Positions 53,394 through 63,345 of a DNA stretch of 64,000 bases are shown here, in pieces. The DNA is taken from NCBI RefSeq assembly GCF_002890895.1, contig NZ_POUL01000001.1:310001-374000 (forward strand), in the 5' to 3' direction. A program made the position numbers and the translations under genes. The notes below the pieces were generated by a model. The model was not told the DNA's origin. It made no database searches and saw only the letters and a list, made by a program, of their open reading frames with translations. Position 1 is the first letter of the stretch. The number at the start of each line of letters is the position of its first letter. This DNA is from Stutzerimonas stutzeri (GTDB lineage: Bacteria; Pseudomonadota; Gammaproteobacteria; Pseudomonadales; Pseudomonadaceae).

Positions 53394-55169
53394 TCATTCG
53401 GCTTTCGGCTGCTCACGCAGGCGAATATGCAATTCACGCAGCGCCTTGCCATCCACCGCACCTGGCGCCTGTGTCATGACGTCCGCGGCACTCTGGGTTT
53501 TCGGGAAGGCGATGACTTCACGAATCGATTGCGCGCCGGTCATCAGCATCACCAGACGGTCGAGGCCGAACGCCAACCCACCATGCGGCGGTGCACCGAA
53601 CTTGAGCGCGTCGAGCAGGAAGCCAAACTTTTCGTCCTGCTCTGCTTCATCGATGCCCAGTATGCGGAATACCGTCTGCTGCATTTCTTTGCGGTGAATA
53701 CGGATCGAACCGCCACCCAACTCAGTGCCATTGAGCACCATGTCATAAGCACGCGACAGCGCACCTGCAGGGTTGGCCTCGAGTTCTTTTGGCGTGCATT
53801 TCGGCGCTGTGAACGGGTGATGCAGCGCACTGAGCGAGCCGTCATCGTTCTCCTCGAACATCGGGAAGTCGACCACCCACATCGGCGCCCACTCGCAGGT
53901 CAGCAGCTTCAGGTCATGGCCAAGCTTGATGCGCAGCGCACCGAGCGCCTCGGATACGATCCTGGCCTTATCCGCACCAAAGAAGACGATGTCGCCGTCG
54001 ACAGCACCAACCCGGTCGAGTATCACGTTGAGCTTGTCTTCCGGGATATTCTTCACGATCGGAGACTGCAGTCCCTCGACGCCTTTAACCCGCTCGTTGA
54101 CCTTGATGTACGCCAGCCCCTTAGCACCGTAAATGCCGACGAACTTGGTGTAGTCGTCGATCTGTTTGCGCGGCATGCTCGCACCGCCCGGGACACGCAG
54201 CGCGGCGACGCGGCACTTGGGATCATTTGCCGGACCGCTGAACACCTTGAATTCAACGTGCTGCAGCTGATCGGCAACATCAACCAATTCCAGCGGAATA
54301 CGCAGATCCGGCTTGTCAGAGCCATAGCGACGCATGGCTTCTTCGAACGGCATATGCGGAAACTCGCCGAACTCGACGCCCAGTACTTCCTTGAACAGCT
54401 TGCGCACCATGCCTTCGGTGATTCCGATGATGTCGGACTCTTCGAGGAAGCTGGTTTCAATGTCGATCTGGGTGAATTCCGGCTGGCGGTCTGCACGCAG
54501 GTCTTCATCGCGGAAGCACTTGGCGATTTGGTAGTAGCGGTCGAAACCCGCAACCATCAGCAGCTGCTTGAACAGCTGTGGTGACTGCGGCAACGCGAAG
54601 AAGTTACCGGCATGAGTCCGGCTAGGCACCAGATAATCACGCGCACCCTCAGGAGTCGGGCGCCCGAGAATGGGCGTTTCCACGTCGAGAAAGCCATTCT
54701 CGTCGAGGTAGCGGCGAATGCTGGCAGTGATTCTCGAGCGCAGCTTGAGCTTCTCGGCCATCTCCGGCCGGCGCAGATCAATGAAGCGATAACGCAGACG
54801 AGTTTCCTCACCCACATCGCTGTACTCATTGAGGGGGAACGGTGGGGTTTCCGCCTCGTTGAGGACTTCGAGCTCGTAACCCAGCACTTCGATAGCGCCA
54901 GAGGTCATGTTCGGATTAACCGCACCGGCCGGGCGCAAGCGCACCTTGCCGGTAATCTTGATTACGTACTCGCTGCGCACCTTGTCTGCGGCGGCGAAGG
55001 TTTCGGCTCGGTCGGGATCGAACACGACCTGAGCCAGGCCCTCACGGTCACGCACATCGAGGAAAATGACCCCGCCGTGATCGCGGCGACGGTGAACCCA
55101 GCCGCAAAGAGTGATTTCCTGGCCGTCCAGGCTTTCGTTCAACTGGCCGCAATAGTGGCTGCGCATCAT
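53394..55169 (-). CDS. aspS: Aspartyl-tRNA synthetase
   Basis: Class IIb synthetase of 591 residues that charges tRNA-Asp (and, in pseudomonads, also tRNA-Asn). An N-terminal OB fold ([32 protein letters not shown]) is followed by motif 2 [18 protein letters not shown], a GAD insertion and motif 3 [13 protein letters not shown]. Start 55169 agrees with the Pseudomonas protein. Divergent from dps. Confidence 0.97.
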   Translation of the reverse strand: MMRSHYCGQLNESLDGQEITLCGWVHRRRDHGGVIFLDVRDREGLAQVVFDPDRAETFAAADKVRSEYVIKITGKVRLRPAGAVNPNMTSGAIEVLGYELEVLNEAETPPFPLNEYSDVGEETRLRYRFIDLRRPEMAEKLKLRSRITASIRRYLDENGFLDVETPILGRPTPEGARDYLVPSRTHAGNFFALPQSPQLFKQLLMVAGFDRYYQIAKCFRDEDLRADRQPEFTQIDIETSFLEESDIIGITEGMVRKLFKEVLGVEFGEFPHMPFEEAMRRYGSDKPDLRIPLELVDVADQLQHVEFKVFSGPANDPKCRVAALRVPGGASMPRKQIDDYTKFVGIYGAKGLAYIKVNERVKGVEGLQSPIVKNIPEDKLNVILDRVGAVDGDIVFFGADKARIVSEALGALRIKLGHDLKLLTCEWAPMWVVDFPMFEENDDGSLSALHHPFTAPKCTPKELEANPAGALSRAYDMVLNGTELGGGSIRIHRKEMQQTVFRILGIDEAEQDEKFGFLLDALKFGAPPHGGLAFGLDRLVMLMTGAQSIREVIAFPKTQSAADVMTQAPGAVDGKALRELHIRLREQPKAE

Positions 55170-55540
55170 GGTGAGGTTCGCTTCTCGCATCTTGAAAATT
55201 CGTTGGGTCGCTCGAATCGCGACTGTGCAGACGGCTGCCAACCGGCGCGCTGCCTGAGATGTCAATCGTCGGCAATGGAGGGATCAAGCACCAGCACCTC
55301 AGTACTTCCTCGCACGGCAAAACCAGCCGCCCGACACAAGCGCGGGATTATATCTGCATAATCATTTCAACGCAGCCGACTGCCGATAGGGTCAAGCAAT
55401 CGAGCCCATAACCACCGGTATTGAACGGAAGCCGTCACCACCCTTCCAACCTCTAGATCGCCGCTGCCAGCACAGCGCCTCACCAAAGACTCTCGTTTTC
55501 TGGCATAAATGTCCGCGAATTCACCAAACAGGAGAGAACC
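55170..55540. other. Divergent aspS / dps intergenic region
   Basis: About 370 bp without a credible gene. It must hold both promoters, but I could not pick convincing -35/-10 pairs or an OxyR-type site by eye. Confidence 0.4.
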
Positions 55541-56011
55541 ATGGAAATCGACATCGGTATTGCCGAACAGGATCGCGCCGCTATTGCGGAGGGCTTGTCC
55601 CGCCTGCTGGCCGACACCTACACCCTGTACCTGAAGACTCACAACTTCCACTGGAACGTGACAGGGCCGATGTTCAACACCCTGCACACTATGTTCGAGA
55701 CGCAGTACACCGAACTGGCACTGGCTGTGGATGACATTGCTGAGCGGATCCGCGCGCTGGGCTTTCCTGCTCCGGGCACTTACGCGGCCTATTCGAAGCT
55801 TTCATCAATCAAGGAGCAAGAGGGCATCCCTGCAGCTGAAGAGATGATCAAACTCCTGGTTGAAGGCCAGGAGGCCGTAGTCCGCACGGCACGCGGCATT
55901 TTCCCGCTACTGGAAAAGGTAAGCGACGAGCCTACTGCTGACCTACTGACTCAGCGCATGCAGATTCACGAAAAAACCGCTTGGATGCTGCGCAGCCTGC
56001 TGGCTGCCTGA
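55541..56011 (+). CDS. dps: Dps-like DNA-binding ferritin
   Basis: 156-residue ferritin-like protein that stores iron and protects DNA from peroxide. The ferroxidase residues lie in [47 protein letters not shown] lies before the ATG. It has no long basic N-terminal tail, so DNA binding may be weak. Monocistronic; hairpin follows. Confidence 0.94.
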   Translation: MEIDIGIAEQDRAAIAEGLSRLLADTYTLYLKTHNFHWNVTGPMFNTLHTMFETQYTELALAVDDIAERIRALGFPAPGTYAAYSKLSSIKEQEGIPAAEEMIKLLVEGQEAVVRTARGIFPLLEKVSDEPTADLLTQRMQIHEKTAWMLRSLLAA

Positions 56012-56039
56012 CCGCTAGCAAGCGTACCCGCGTGCAACT

Positions 56040-56065
56040 GGGATAGCCGCATGAGCGGTTATCCC
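56040..56065 (+). terminator. Hairpin downstream of dps
   Basis: GGGATAGCCGC (56040-56050) pairs with GCGGTTATCCC (56055-56065), with one G-T wobble, around ATGA. No T-run. Terminator-like. Confidence 0.45.
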
Positions 56066-56305
56066 GCCGAAACCCCTCCAAAGCAAACCGAACGCTGGAA
56101 AGCTCAACACGACCCATCTCACCCTCGCTCAATCGCCAACCTCAACCTTATCGAATTGAGCGACGCCACTCTTTACTGTTAAATTCGCGCGCGCCGTAGG
56201 CCGGGCACCATCAAATATGAGCGATCGCCGCACTTACGCTCAGCGTCTCCACTTGCCCGAAAGCCTGCCGTTTTCTGTCGTGCTATTTAACTGCGAGTCA
56301 TAAGA

Positions 56306-56947
56306 ATGCTTAAGATCCTTCACGTATTAACGGGCGTAGCCGCCCTTTTGTTATCGTTCGTACCCAGCTTGACCGGCGCCATGCCTCTGCTGGTTCAGCC
56401 TGCAGCGTTGTGCCTGCTGCTTCTGGGCCTGCTGAACGTGCAGTTCGCCGCCTCAACTCAACTGAACACCAACGGTCATGCCCGTCCGCTTTTATTCGGC
56501 GCATCCGCACTGCTAATCGCTTCAGTCGCCATCCAGACTGCCATCGTATTGATTCCAGTCGCCAGCGTCGCAGGCCAGCCGGCAACCTTGGCCAGTCTCA
56601 TGCTCGCTTTTATCGCCGTACTGCTGCAATTGGCAACAAGCCAAACCAAGGCCCCAAGCGCGAGCAGCTCCAACCGCGGCTCTGGCAAAATCCGCAAAGC
56701 CCAGCCCAGCCACGCCACTGCTCCGACAGCAGGACGCGAGACTGGCACCGTCAAGTGGTTCAATACTTCAAAGGGTTTCGGTTTCATTTCCCGTGACAGT
56801 GGCGACGACGTCTTTGTCCACTTCCGGGCAATTCGAGGCGAAGGCCACCGGGTACTGGTCGAAGGCCAACGCGTCGAATTCACAATCATGATGCGCGACA
56901 AAGGCCTTCAGGCTGAAGACGTAGTCGCCGATCAGCCGAGCCACTGA
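56306..56947 (+). CDS. Membrane-anchored cold-shock-domain protein
   Basis: 213-residue protein with about four hydrophobic helices (5-24, 29-48, 62-84, 90-110), a basic, Ser-rich linker and a C-terminal cold-shock domain (about 145-208) with RNP1 KGFGFI and RNP2 VFVHF. The OB fold binds single-stranded RNA or DNA; the membrane part would hold it at the inner membrane. A similar gene lies at the same place in P. aeruginosa as I recall. Convergent with slyX. Confidence 0.88.
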   Translation: MLKILHVLTGVAALLLSFVPSLTGAMPLLVQPAALCLLLLGLLNVQFAASTQLNTNGHARPLLFGASALLIASVAIQTAIVLIPVASVAGQPATLASLMLAFIAVLLQLATSQTKAPSASSSNRGSGKIRKAQPSHATAPTAGRETGTVKWFNTSKGFGFISRDSGDDVFVHFRAIRGEGHRVLVEGQRVEFTIMMRDKGLQAEDVVADQPSH

Positions 56948-56998
56948 CTGCTCAGGCAGGGCGCCAGCGCTCTCTACTGTTATAACGCCGCCGCCCTG

Positions 56999-57205
56999 TC
57001 AATAATGGGGCGGGGGCGCTTCGTCTCCCTCCCCCTCCACCCTGCTTTGCAGGTCTTCCTGCCGCCTTGCGAGCAAGCCCAATTGCGCCTGCAGCCGGTC
57101 GACCGTACGCTGCTGTGCGACCAGCACATCGCTTAGTGTCTGGATAGTGTCGTCCTGAAAAGCCAGGCGCGCTTCCAGGTCGGCAATGCGTTGTTCCAAT
57201 TCCAT
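56999..57205 (-). CDS. slyX: SlyX-family protein
   Basis: 68-residue coiled-coil protein starting MELEQRIADLEARLAFQDDTIQ, typical of SlyX. Function not well known. The ATG overlaps the HIT gene stop by one base (TAATG), so the genes are co-translated. Confidence 0.9.
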   Translation of the reverse strand: MELEQRIADLEARLAFQDDTIQTLSDVLVAQQRTVDRLQAQLGLLARRQEDLQSRVEGEGDEAPPPHY

Positions 57206-57633
57206 TACCTGTCCTCCTCGAACTGAAAGCCATTAGCGAGGACGAGCTTCAGCTTTTGCCTGATGCCCGTCAGCTGCGCTTCACTATAAGGTTTGGTCGA
57301 CTGGAAGCCCCACACCGGGGCCGGCCAAGCGGCGTCGTCCCGACGCCGGGCAATCACATGCACATGCAATTGGCTCACGACATTGCCCAGTGTTGCCACA
57401 TTCATCTTGTCCGCGCCAAAGGTGTCTTTGAGCATTTCCGCCAGGGCCGTCGCCTCTCGCCACAACAGTTGCTGATCGGCGGGATCCAGCTGAAAGAGCT
57501 CACTGACCGCCTCTCGACGGGGCACCAGGATGAACCATGGATAACTGGCATCATTCATTAACAGCAACCGGCATAACGGAAAATCACCCAGCGTCACCGT
57601 GTCCTGCTGCAAACGTTCATCGAGAACGAACAT
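57205..57633 (-). CDS. HIT-domain nucleotide hydrolase/transferase
   Basis: 142-residue HIT protein. The triad region reads NVVSQLHVHVIARR, so the first His of HxHxHxx is Gln while the second and catalytic His remain. The N-terminus starts MFVLDERLQQDTVTLGDFPLCRLLLMND. Likely acts on nucleotide phosphates (for example dinucleoside polyphosphates). Operon with slyX. Confidence 0.9.
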   Translation of the reverse strand: MFVLDERLQQDTVTLGDFPLCRLLLMNDASYPWFILVPRREAVSELFQLDPADQQLLWREATALAEMLKDTFGADKMNVATLGNVVSQLHVHVIARRRDDAAWPAPVWGFQSTKPYSEAQLTGIRQKLKLVLANGFQFEEDR

Positions 57634-58091
57634 AACCGTCTCCTTTGCCTAATTTGATGTCGGCGCCAGCTAAGCTTTGTCTGGTCGTTTGCGGCAGGAT
57701 ACTCCAGCACCCGAAAGCGATCAGCAAGGCAACGTGCTCCGGCGAGGTGCAATCAGGTCAGGAACCAGCCCTGCTTTAGCGCAAGCGGCAACATGCCTCG
57801 GCTCGAATCGGCGCGAAAAATCAGTGAATGAATTTTGTGCACGGTTATTGCTTTGAACAAAAAAGCTGCATGAACGGGGGAAGAAAATCGCGGATAGCTG
57901 AGTTAAGCTTGCTCGCGCCAGTTTACCCAGCTACACAGTAATTCTCGGAAATACATTCCAGGCTTGCTGCAGGTCACGACCAGCTAGGCAAACGAAGGAC
58001 TCAATTGAGCTTGTATACCGAAAATAAAGATGCCTCTTTCCGGCGCACGCAGGAAAGCAAGCACCAATTTGAAACCAAAGGAGCAATCACA
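57634..58091. other. Gene-free region upstream of the OprD porin
   Basis: About 450 bp. An in-frame extension upstream of 58092 lacks signal-peptide character, so it is leader. I see no clear RNA gene or hairpin; an AT-rich segment lies near 57840-57870. Confidence 0.4.
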
Positions 58092-59405
58092 ATGCAAGTG
58101 ATGAAGTGGAGCGTTATTGCAATGGCCGTTGCGGCCGGCACGTCGCAGATGGCTTTTGCATCCAGCCAGTCCGAATCGGAAGGCTTTGTGGAAGGCAGCA
58201 GCCTGACCGTCCTAAACCGTAACCTGTATATGAACCGTGACGCTCGCGACGATGGGTTCAGCCGCGACGACGGCATAGACGGCAACCGTCAAAGCTATCG
58301 TGAGGAGTGGGGCCACGGCTTCATTGGCACCTTCGAATCTGGCTTTACCCAAGGCACAATCGGTGTGGGCGTTGACGCTATTGGCCTACTTGGCGTGAAA
58401 CTGGACACTGGTCGTGGTCGCCGCGGCAATGGCCTGTTCCCTACAGGTTCAGACAGCCGCGCTCAGGATGACTATTCAGAAGCGGGCGCTGCAGTTAAAT
58501 TTCGCGCTTCAGACACAGTGCTGAAATACGGCACTCAGTTTGTCGCACTGCCTGTGTTCTCTACTGACGATAGCCGCCTGCTGCCAGAGACAGCTCAAGG
58601 CGCAATCATTACTAGCAGCGAGATTAGCGGACTGGAGCTGAACGCTGGTCGGTTCACTCAACTCAACGCTCAAGATCAGACGTATCACGACAGCGTAGGC
58701 TTAGACGAAATCAATTTCGTCGGCGGCACGTACGCCCTCAGCGACAGCCTTAGCAGCTCGCTCTATTATTCAGATGTTGAAGACGCGTTTGAAAAGTATT
58801 ACGGCAACGTGAACTACTCAATGGCATTGGGCGGTGATCAGTCACTGGCCTTTGACTTCAACATCTACCAGACCGAGTACGAGTCTGAATTCACCGGCAA
58901 CGGTAGCGATGAAGACAACACGATCTGGAGCTTGGCCGCAACTTACGGCATGGCGGGGCACAAGTTCACCGCGGCCTACCAGAAGTCCCATGGTGGTTAC
59001 TTCAGCGTCAATGACGATGGCGACCTTTACCAAACTGGCTACGCTTACGGCGTAGACGGTGGCGGCACCGTTTGGCTTGCCAACTCGGTACAGTACTCCG
59101 ATTACAACAACAAGGACGAGCAGTCGTGGCAGGTTCGCTACGATCTGGACATGGCGACATACGGTGTTGATGGTTTGAGCTTCATGACCCGCTATGTTTC
59201 TGGCAGCAATATTGACATGCCTGTTGGCTCGGACGGCGAAGAAAGCGAATGGGACATCGAAGGTAAGTACGTATTCCAGAGCGGCCCTGCGAAAGATCTT
59301 TCGCTACGCGTGCGTCAGGCGTTCTATCAGTCTAACGACGCCCTCGGCAATACCGATCTGAGCGACACCCGCCTGATCGTCGAGTACCCGCTGAGCATCC
59401 TGTAA
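58092..59405 (+). CDS. oprD: OprD-family outer-membrane porin
   Basis: Substrate-specific porin of 437 residues. A signal peptide (about 1-24, ending MAFA) is followed by the OprD domain with GFVEGSSLTVLNRNLYMNRD, GFIGTFESGFTQGTIGVGVDAIGLLGVKLD and the C-terminal DTRLIVEYPLSIL. In P. aeruginosa, oprD itself lies next to proS, so this may be its positional counterpart (basic amino-acid uptake), but substrate is unproven. AAAGGAG eight bases before ATG 58092. Own terminator. Confidence 0.88.
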   Translation: MQVMKWSVIAMAVAAGTSQMAFASSQSESEGFVEGSSLTVLNRNLYMNRDARDDGFSRDDGIDGNRQSYREEWGHGFIGTFESGFTQGTIGVGVDAIGLLGVKLDTGRGRRGNGLFPTGSDSRAQDDYSEAGAAVKFRASDTVLKYGTQFVALPVFSTDDSRLLPETAQGAIITSSEISGLELNAGRFTQLNAQDQTYHDSVGLDEINFVGGTYALSDSLSSSLYYSDVEDAFEKYYGNVNYSMALGGDQSLAFDFNIYQTEYESEFTGNGSDEDNTIWSLAATYGMAGHKFTAAYQKSHGGYFSVNDDGDLYQTGYAYGVDGGGTVWLANSVQYSDYNNKDEQSWQVRYDLDMATYGVDGLSFMTRYVSGSNIDMPVGSDGEESEWDIEGKYVFQSGPAKDLSLRVRQAFYQSNDALGNTDLSDTRLIVEYPLSIL

Positions 59406-59437
59406 TACAGGCCTATCAGCTGTAGCTTGAGCTGAAA

Positions 59438-59466
59438 AAGAAGCCCGGCCCCGCGCCGGGCTTCTT
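59438..59466 (+). terminator. Terminator of the oprD gene
   Basis: AAGAAGCCCGGC pairs with GCCGGGCTTCTT around CCCGC. Followed by CGTTT on the plus strand and preceded by an A-run. 33 bp past the stop. Confidence 0.85.
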
Positions 59467-59570
59467 CGTTTATGCATGCGCATGCTATCGGAACGATTCT
59501 GTACGTCTCCGTATCGCCACCGTACAATGCCGAGCCAAATTCTCCGCTCTGCAAGGACACAACGGCCCAC

Positions 59571-61286
59571 ATGCGCACCAGTCAGTTCCTGCTCTCGACC
59601 CTAAAAGAAACGCCATCCGACGCTGTTGTCATCAGCCATCAGCTGATGCTGCGTGCCGGGATGATCCGCAAGCTGGCGTCCGGCCTCTATACTTGGATGC
59701 CGATGGGGCTGCGCGCGCTACGCAAGGCCGAGGCCATCGTTCGCGAAGAAATGAACAAGACCGGCGCGCTGGAAGTATTGATGCCTGGGATACAGCCTGC
59801 CGAACTCTGGCAGGAAACCGGCCGTTGGGAGCAGTACGGCCCTGAGCTGCTGCGTCTGAAAGACCGTCATGACCGCGAATTCTGTGTTGGCCCGACTCAC
59901 GAAGAGATCATCACCGACCTGGCGCGCAATGAGCTGAACAGCTACAAGCAACTGCCGATCAACTTCTACCAAATACAGACCAAGTTTCGCGATGAAATCC
60001 GTCCTCGCTTCGGCCTGATGCGCGGACGCGAATTCATCATGAAGGACGCTTATTCATTCCATGCTGACCAACAGTCACTGCAAGAAACGTATGACCGGAT
60101 GCATGAGGCGTACTGCAAGATTTTCACGCGTCTGGGATTGAACTTCCGTCCCGTTCAGGCAGATACCGGCTCTATTGGCGGCACGGGCTCGCATGAGTTT
60201 CATGTACTGGCCGAGTCAGGTGAAGACGATATCGCATTCAGCGACAGCTCCGATTACGCAGCCAACATCGAGAAGGCCGAGGCAATCCCCCGCGAGACTG
60301 AGCGCGGCTCTGCGACCGAAGAGCTCCGTCTGGTGGATACCCCCAACTGTAAGACGATTGCTGCACTGGTCGAGCAGTTTCAACTGCCTATTGAAAAAAC
60401 GATCAAAACCCTGCTTGTGCGGAGCGTCGACAAGGACCAACTGGTTGCACTGATCGTTCGTGGTGACCATGAACTGAACGAGATCAAGGCTGCGAATCTG
60501 CCTCAGGTCGCACAACCGCTGGTATTCGCGACCGAAGCAGAAATCCGCGCCGTCATGGGTGCCGGTCCTGGCTCGCTGGGCCCGCTGAACTTGCCGATCA
60601 GCTGCGTCATTGATCGTTCTGTGGCACTGATGAGCGATTTCGTGGCGGGAGCCAATCAGGAGGACAAGCACTACTTCGGCGTCAATTGGGAGCGTGACCT
60701 CCCGCTACCTGAGGTGGCGGATCTACGCAACGTGGTTGCAGGCGACCCAAGCCCCGATGGCGTCGGCACGCTGATCATCAAGCGCGGCATCGAAGTCGGC
60801 CACATCTTCCAGCTGGGGACCAAGTACAGCGAAGCGATGAACTGCACCGTGATGGGCGAGAACGGCAAGCCCGTCACCCTGACCATGGGCTGTTACGGCA
60901 TTGGCGTGTCTCGTGTCGTCGCGGCCGCAATCGAACAGAACTACGATGACCGCGGCATCCTCTGGCCGGAGGCGCTCGCCCCGTTCCAGATCGCGCTGGT
61001 CCCGATGAAGTATGAAAACCAGGCCGTCCGCGAAGCAACCGATAAGCTCTACGCAGAACTCACTGCAGCTGGCTACGATGTCCTCCTCGACGACCGTGAC
61101 AAAAAGACAAGTCCAGGCGTCAAATTCGCCGATATGGAGTTGGTAGGGATACCGCATCGCATAGTGGTAGGCGACCGCGGTCTAGCCGATGGCACACTGG
61201 AATATAAGCATCGCCGTGATGCCGAAAGCCAGGCCGTCCCGGCTGCCGACATTCTCGAATTCATCAATTCCCGCGCCAGCCGCTGA
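59571..61286 (+). CDS. proS: Prolyl-tRNA synthetase with editing domain
   Basis: 571-residue class II synthetase. Start [18 protein letters not shown]. Motif 2 is [23 protein letters not shown]. An inserted YbaK-type editing domain (about 225-385) contains [22 protein letters not shown]. Motif 3 is [17 protein letters not shown]. The C-terminal anticodon domain ends the protein. Followed by a lipoprotein gene after 8 bp. Confidence 0.96.
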   Translation: MRTSQFLLSTLKETPSDAVVISHQLMLRAGMIRKLASGLYTWMPMGLRALRKAEAIVREEMNKTGALEVLMPGIQPAELWQETGRWEQYGPELLRLKDRHDREFCVGPTHEEIITDLARNELNSYKQLPINFYQIQTKFRDEIRPRFGLMRGREFIMKDAYSFHADQQSLQETYDRMHEAYCKIFTRLGLNFRPVQADTGSIGGTGSHEFHVLAESGEDDIAFSDSSDYAANIEKAEAIPRETERGSATEELRLVDTPNCKTIAALVEQFQLPIEKTIKTLLVRSVDKDQLVALIVRGDHELNEIKAANLPQVAQPLVFATEAEIRAVMGAGPGSLGPLNLPISCVIDRSVALMSDFVAGANQEDKHYFGVNWERDLPLPEVADLRNVVAGDPSPDGVGTLIIKRGIEVGHIFQLGTKYSEAMNCTVMGENGKPVTLTMGCYGIGVSRVVAAAIEQNYDDRGILWPEALAPFQIALVPMKYENQAVREATDKLYAELTAAGYDVLLDDRDKKTSPGVKFADMELVGIPHRIVVGDRGLADGTLEYKHRRDAESQAVPAADILEFINSRASR

Positions 61287-61294
61287 CGGAAATC

Positions 61295-62242
61295 ATGCTC
61301 AACCGAAGTGTTTCAACCAGCGTCATGCTTTGCATGGCGCTTTTTATGAGCGGCTGCGCCAATCAGCTGCCTCAACGCAGCGAACAAGAAGCCCGCACCG
61401 AACGCAAACTGCTCGATCACAGCCTGCGTATAGAGGTGGGCGCGCCATTGCTCGAGCTTCCCCAGCGGCGCATCCGCATACTCGATCAGAAGACCTTCGA
61501 GGTGACTGACTTCGAGGTGACGCGGCGCTATGACCGCTATACGCCCTACCAACCCTGGCGCGAGCTCTACGAAATCCCGCTGGGCGCTGTAGCAGTGGTC
61601 GCAGGCGTCGGCGCCAATGTGCTCAATGTGGTGTTGCTTGGCAACCTACCGGAAAGCGCTACCCGCGACTGGATCAGCTATGGTTTTGCCGGTCTCAATC
61701 CTTTCATCAATGCCGAGTCCAACGGACGATCGCAGCAGAACCTTGCCAGCCTCGACGAGCAGCGACGCGACGCCCGGCTCGAGTATTCCAGCCTGCCGTG
61801 GGCTGAGCGTCCGGTGCAGGTCGTCGCAGCTAACGAGACGCACGAACTTAGCACCGACCGCAACGGTGTGCTGCGCTTGAATCTGCTTGATGGCCCCTTT
61901 GCCGACCAGGACATCAGCCAGGTAGGCAAACTCCAGTTGCAGGTCGAAGACTCGCAGGACGGCACCCGAGCTGACGCCACGCTTCTTGTCAGCCGCGCAC
62001 TACGTGGCAAGCTGCTCGAAGCGCACGATCTGATCTTCGATGACCTCGAAGGTGACGATGTCAATCAGTGGGTGCATCGCGTCAAGCGGCTTTCAGAGCT
62101 TGGCCTGGAGGAGGAAGCCAGCGAGCTTGAACAGAGTTTGATTGAGCTGACCCGCAACGACCCAGACTTGCAGCAGGAGTTTCTCCAGACCCTGATGCAA
62201 GATGCAGGTCGTCAGGCTCACGATACCGGCGAAGGCGACTAG
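61295..62242 (+). CDS. Lipoprotein of unknown function downstream of proS
   Basis: 315-residue protein with lipoprotein signal LCMALFMSGC (Cys21). The mature part has one hydrophobic segment (about 100-120, LGAVAVVAGVGANVLNVVLLG) and an acidic, helical C-terminus. Family not recognised; a gene at this place exists in other pseudomonads by my memory. 8 bp after proS and 8 bp before the transglycosylase gene, so an operon. Confidence 0.75.
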   Translation: MLNRSVSTSVMLCMALFMSGCANQLPQRSEQEARTERKLLDHSLRIEVGAPLLELPQRRIRILDQKTFEVTDFEVTRRYDRYTPYQPWRELYEIPLGAVAVVAGVGANVLNVVLLGNLPESATRDWISYGFAGLNPFINAESNGRSQQNLASLDEQRRDARLEYSSLPWAERPVQVVAANETHELSTDRNGVLRLNLLDGPFADQDISQVGKLQLQVEDSQDGTRADATLLVSRALRGKLLEAHDLIFDDLEGDDVNQWVHRVKRLSELGLEEEASELEQSLIELTRNDPDLQQEFLQTLMQDAGRQAHDTGEGD

Positions 62243-62250
62243 GCTGCGCC

Positions 62251-62823
62251 ATGAAGCCGCTCCCGCTCCTGTGGCTGCTGATACTGCTCGCTGCCTGGCC
62301 AGTTTCTGCGACTGTTCGCCAGGCGCCGGAGCCAGAGCTTCGCGAACTGATGCAGCGCACCGTCGCTGAAGCCGAGAGCTTCCAGGATCGCTTTGATGCC
62401 GAAGTCTGGCTGCTCGATATGTCAACGCGCCTGAAGCGCTACGTTCGTGACCCGCAGGAGCGTCTGACTTTGCTCCGGTTGGTGCATCAGGAGGCCAGCA
62501 AGGCGGGGCTCAAACCAGATATCGTTCTGGCACTGATCCATGCTGAAAGCCACTTCGACCGTTTCGCCATTTCCAGCGTCGGCGCGCAGGGCATGATGCA
62601 GGTGATGCCCTTCTGGAAAGCCGAACTGGGACGACCGCAAGACAATCTGACCGACAACGCTACCAACCTCCGCTACGGCTGCACCATCCTCAGTTACTAC
62701 CTGAAGAAGGAAAACGGTGATATCAACCGAGCGCTGGCGCGCTATAACGGAAGCCTTGGCAAACATCACTACCCAGCAAAGGTGATCGGCTTCTGGCAGG
62801 ACTTCTGGTACGTAAAACCGTAA
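62251..62823 (+). CDS. Lytic murein transglycosylase (SLT domain)
   Basis: 190-residue periplasmic enzyme that cleaves peptidoglycan glycan strands. A signal peptide (about 1-22) is followed by an SLT domain with the catalytic Glu in VLALIHAESHFDRFAISSVGAQGMMQVMP, and LRYGCTILSYYLKKENGDINRALARYNGS. Short form of the MltC/Slt-like group. Last gene of proS-lipoprotein-SLT. Confidence 0.9.
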   Translation: MKPLPLLWLLILLAAWPVSATVRQAPEPELRELMQRTVAEAESFQDRFDAEVWLLDMSTRLKRYVRDPQERLTLLRLVHQEASKAGLKPDIVLALIHAESHFDRFAISSVGAQGMMQVMPFWKAELGRPQDNLTDNATNLRYGCTILSYYLKKENGDINRALARYNGSLGKHHYPAKVIGFWQDFWYVKP

Positions 62824-62849
62824 ATCCCCGGGCGTACCGCGAATTGCCG

Positions 62850-63311
62850 CTACCCTTCACTGCGCAGCTTATCCAGCCGAGCCAGCAATCCTTCCGCCGT
62901 TTGCTCACCAACCAGACTCTCGCGCACCTCACCGGCAGAATCGACGATATAGGTCACCGGCAGCACTGCACTGCGCGGAAGACCCAACCGCTCCGCCGGA
63001 TCGACGCTAAGCACCCTGAAATCAATGTTCAGCTGCTCGGCTGCTGCGGCCAGCTCGTCGCCTTGCAGCCCGTCAAAATTGACCCCCAGCACGGTGATGT
63101 CATTCCGCGACTGATCCAATGCGTTCAATTCCGGGATTTCGGTACGGCAGGGGCCGCACCATTCGGCCCAGTAATTGATCAGCAACCACTGCTCGTCGAG
63201 CTGCTGCGCAGTGACAGCTGCGCCGTGCTGGTCCGCCCCCCAATCCTCACTACAGCCCACCAGCATCAAACAGGCGAAGGCACCGAGCATTCCGCTGAGT
63301 CCTCTGTTCAT
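62850..63311 (-). CDS. Thioredoxin-like lipoprotein (TlpA type)
   Basis: 153-residue protein with lipobox LMLVGC (about Cys20) and a thioredoxin fold with active site WAEWCGPCR (about residue 50) and cis-Pro segment LPVTYIVD. Membrane-anchored thiol-disulfide exchange in the periplasm; partner unknown. The upstream gene on the same strand is the YihY-like protein. Confidence 0.9.
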   Translation of the reverse strand: MNRGLSGMLGAFACLMLVGCSEDWGADQHGAAVTAQQLDEQWLLINYWAEWCGPCRTEIPELNALDQSRNDITVLGVNFDGLQGDELAAAAEQLNIDFRVLSVDPAERLGLPRSAVLPVTYIVDSAGEVRESLVGEQTAEGLLARLDKLRSEG

Positions 63312-63345
63312 CCTCGTACACCTTATGCTGCTGATTATCGGCCCG

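Noticed and set aside
53388-54584. A 398-codon plus-strand frame opposite aspS
   Set aside because: Antisense shadow; aspS covers the region with all synthetase motifs.
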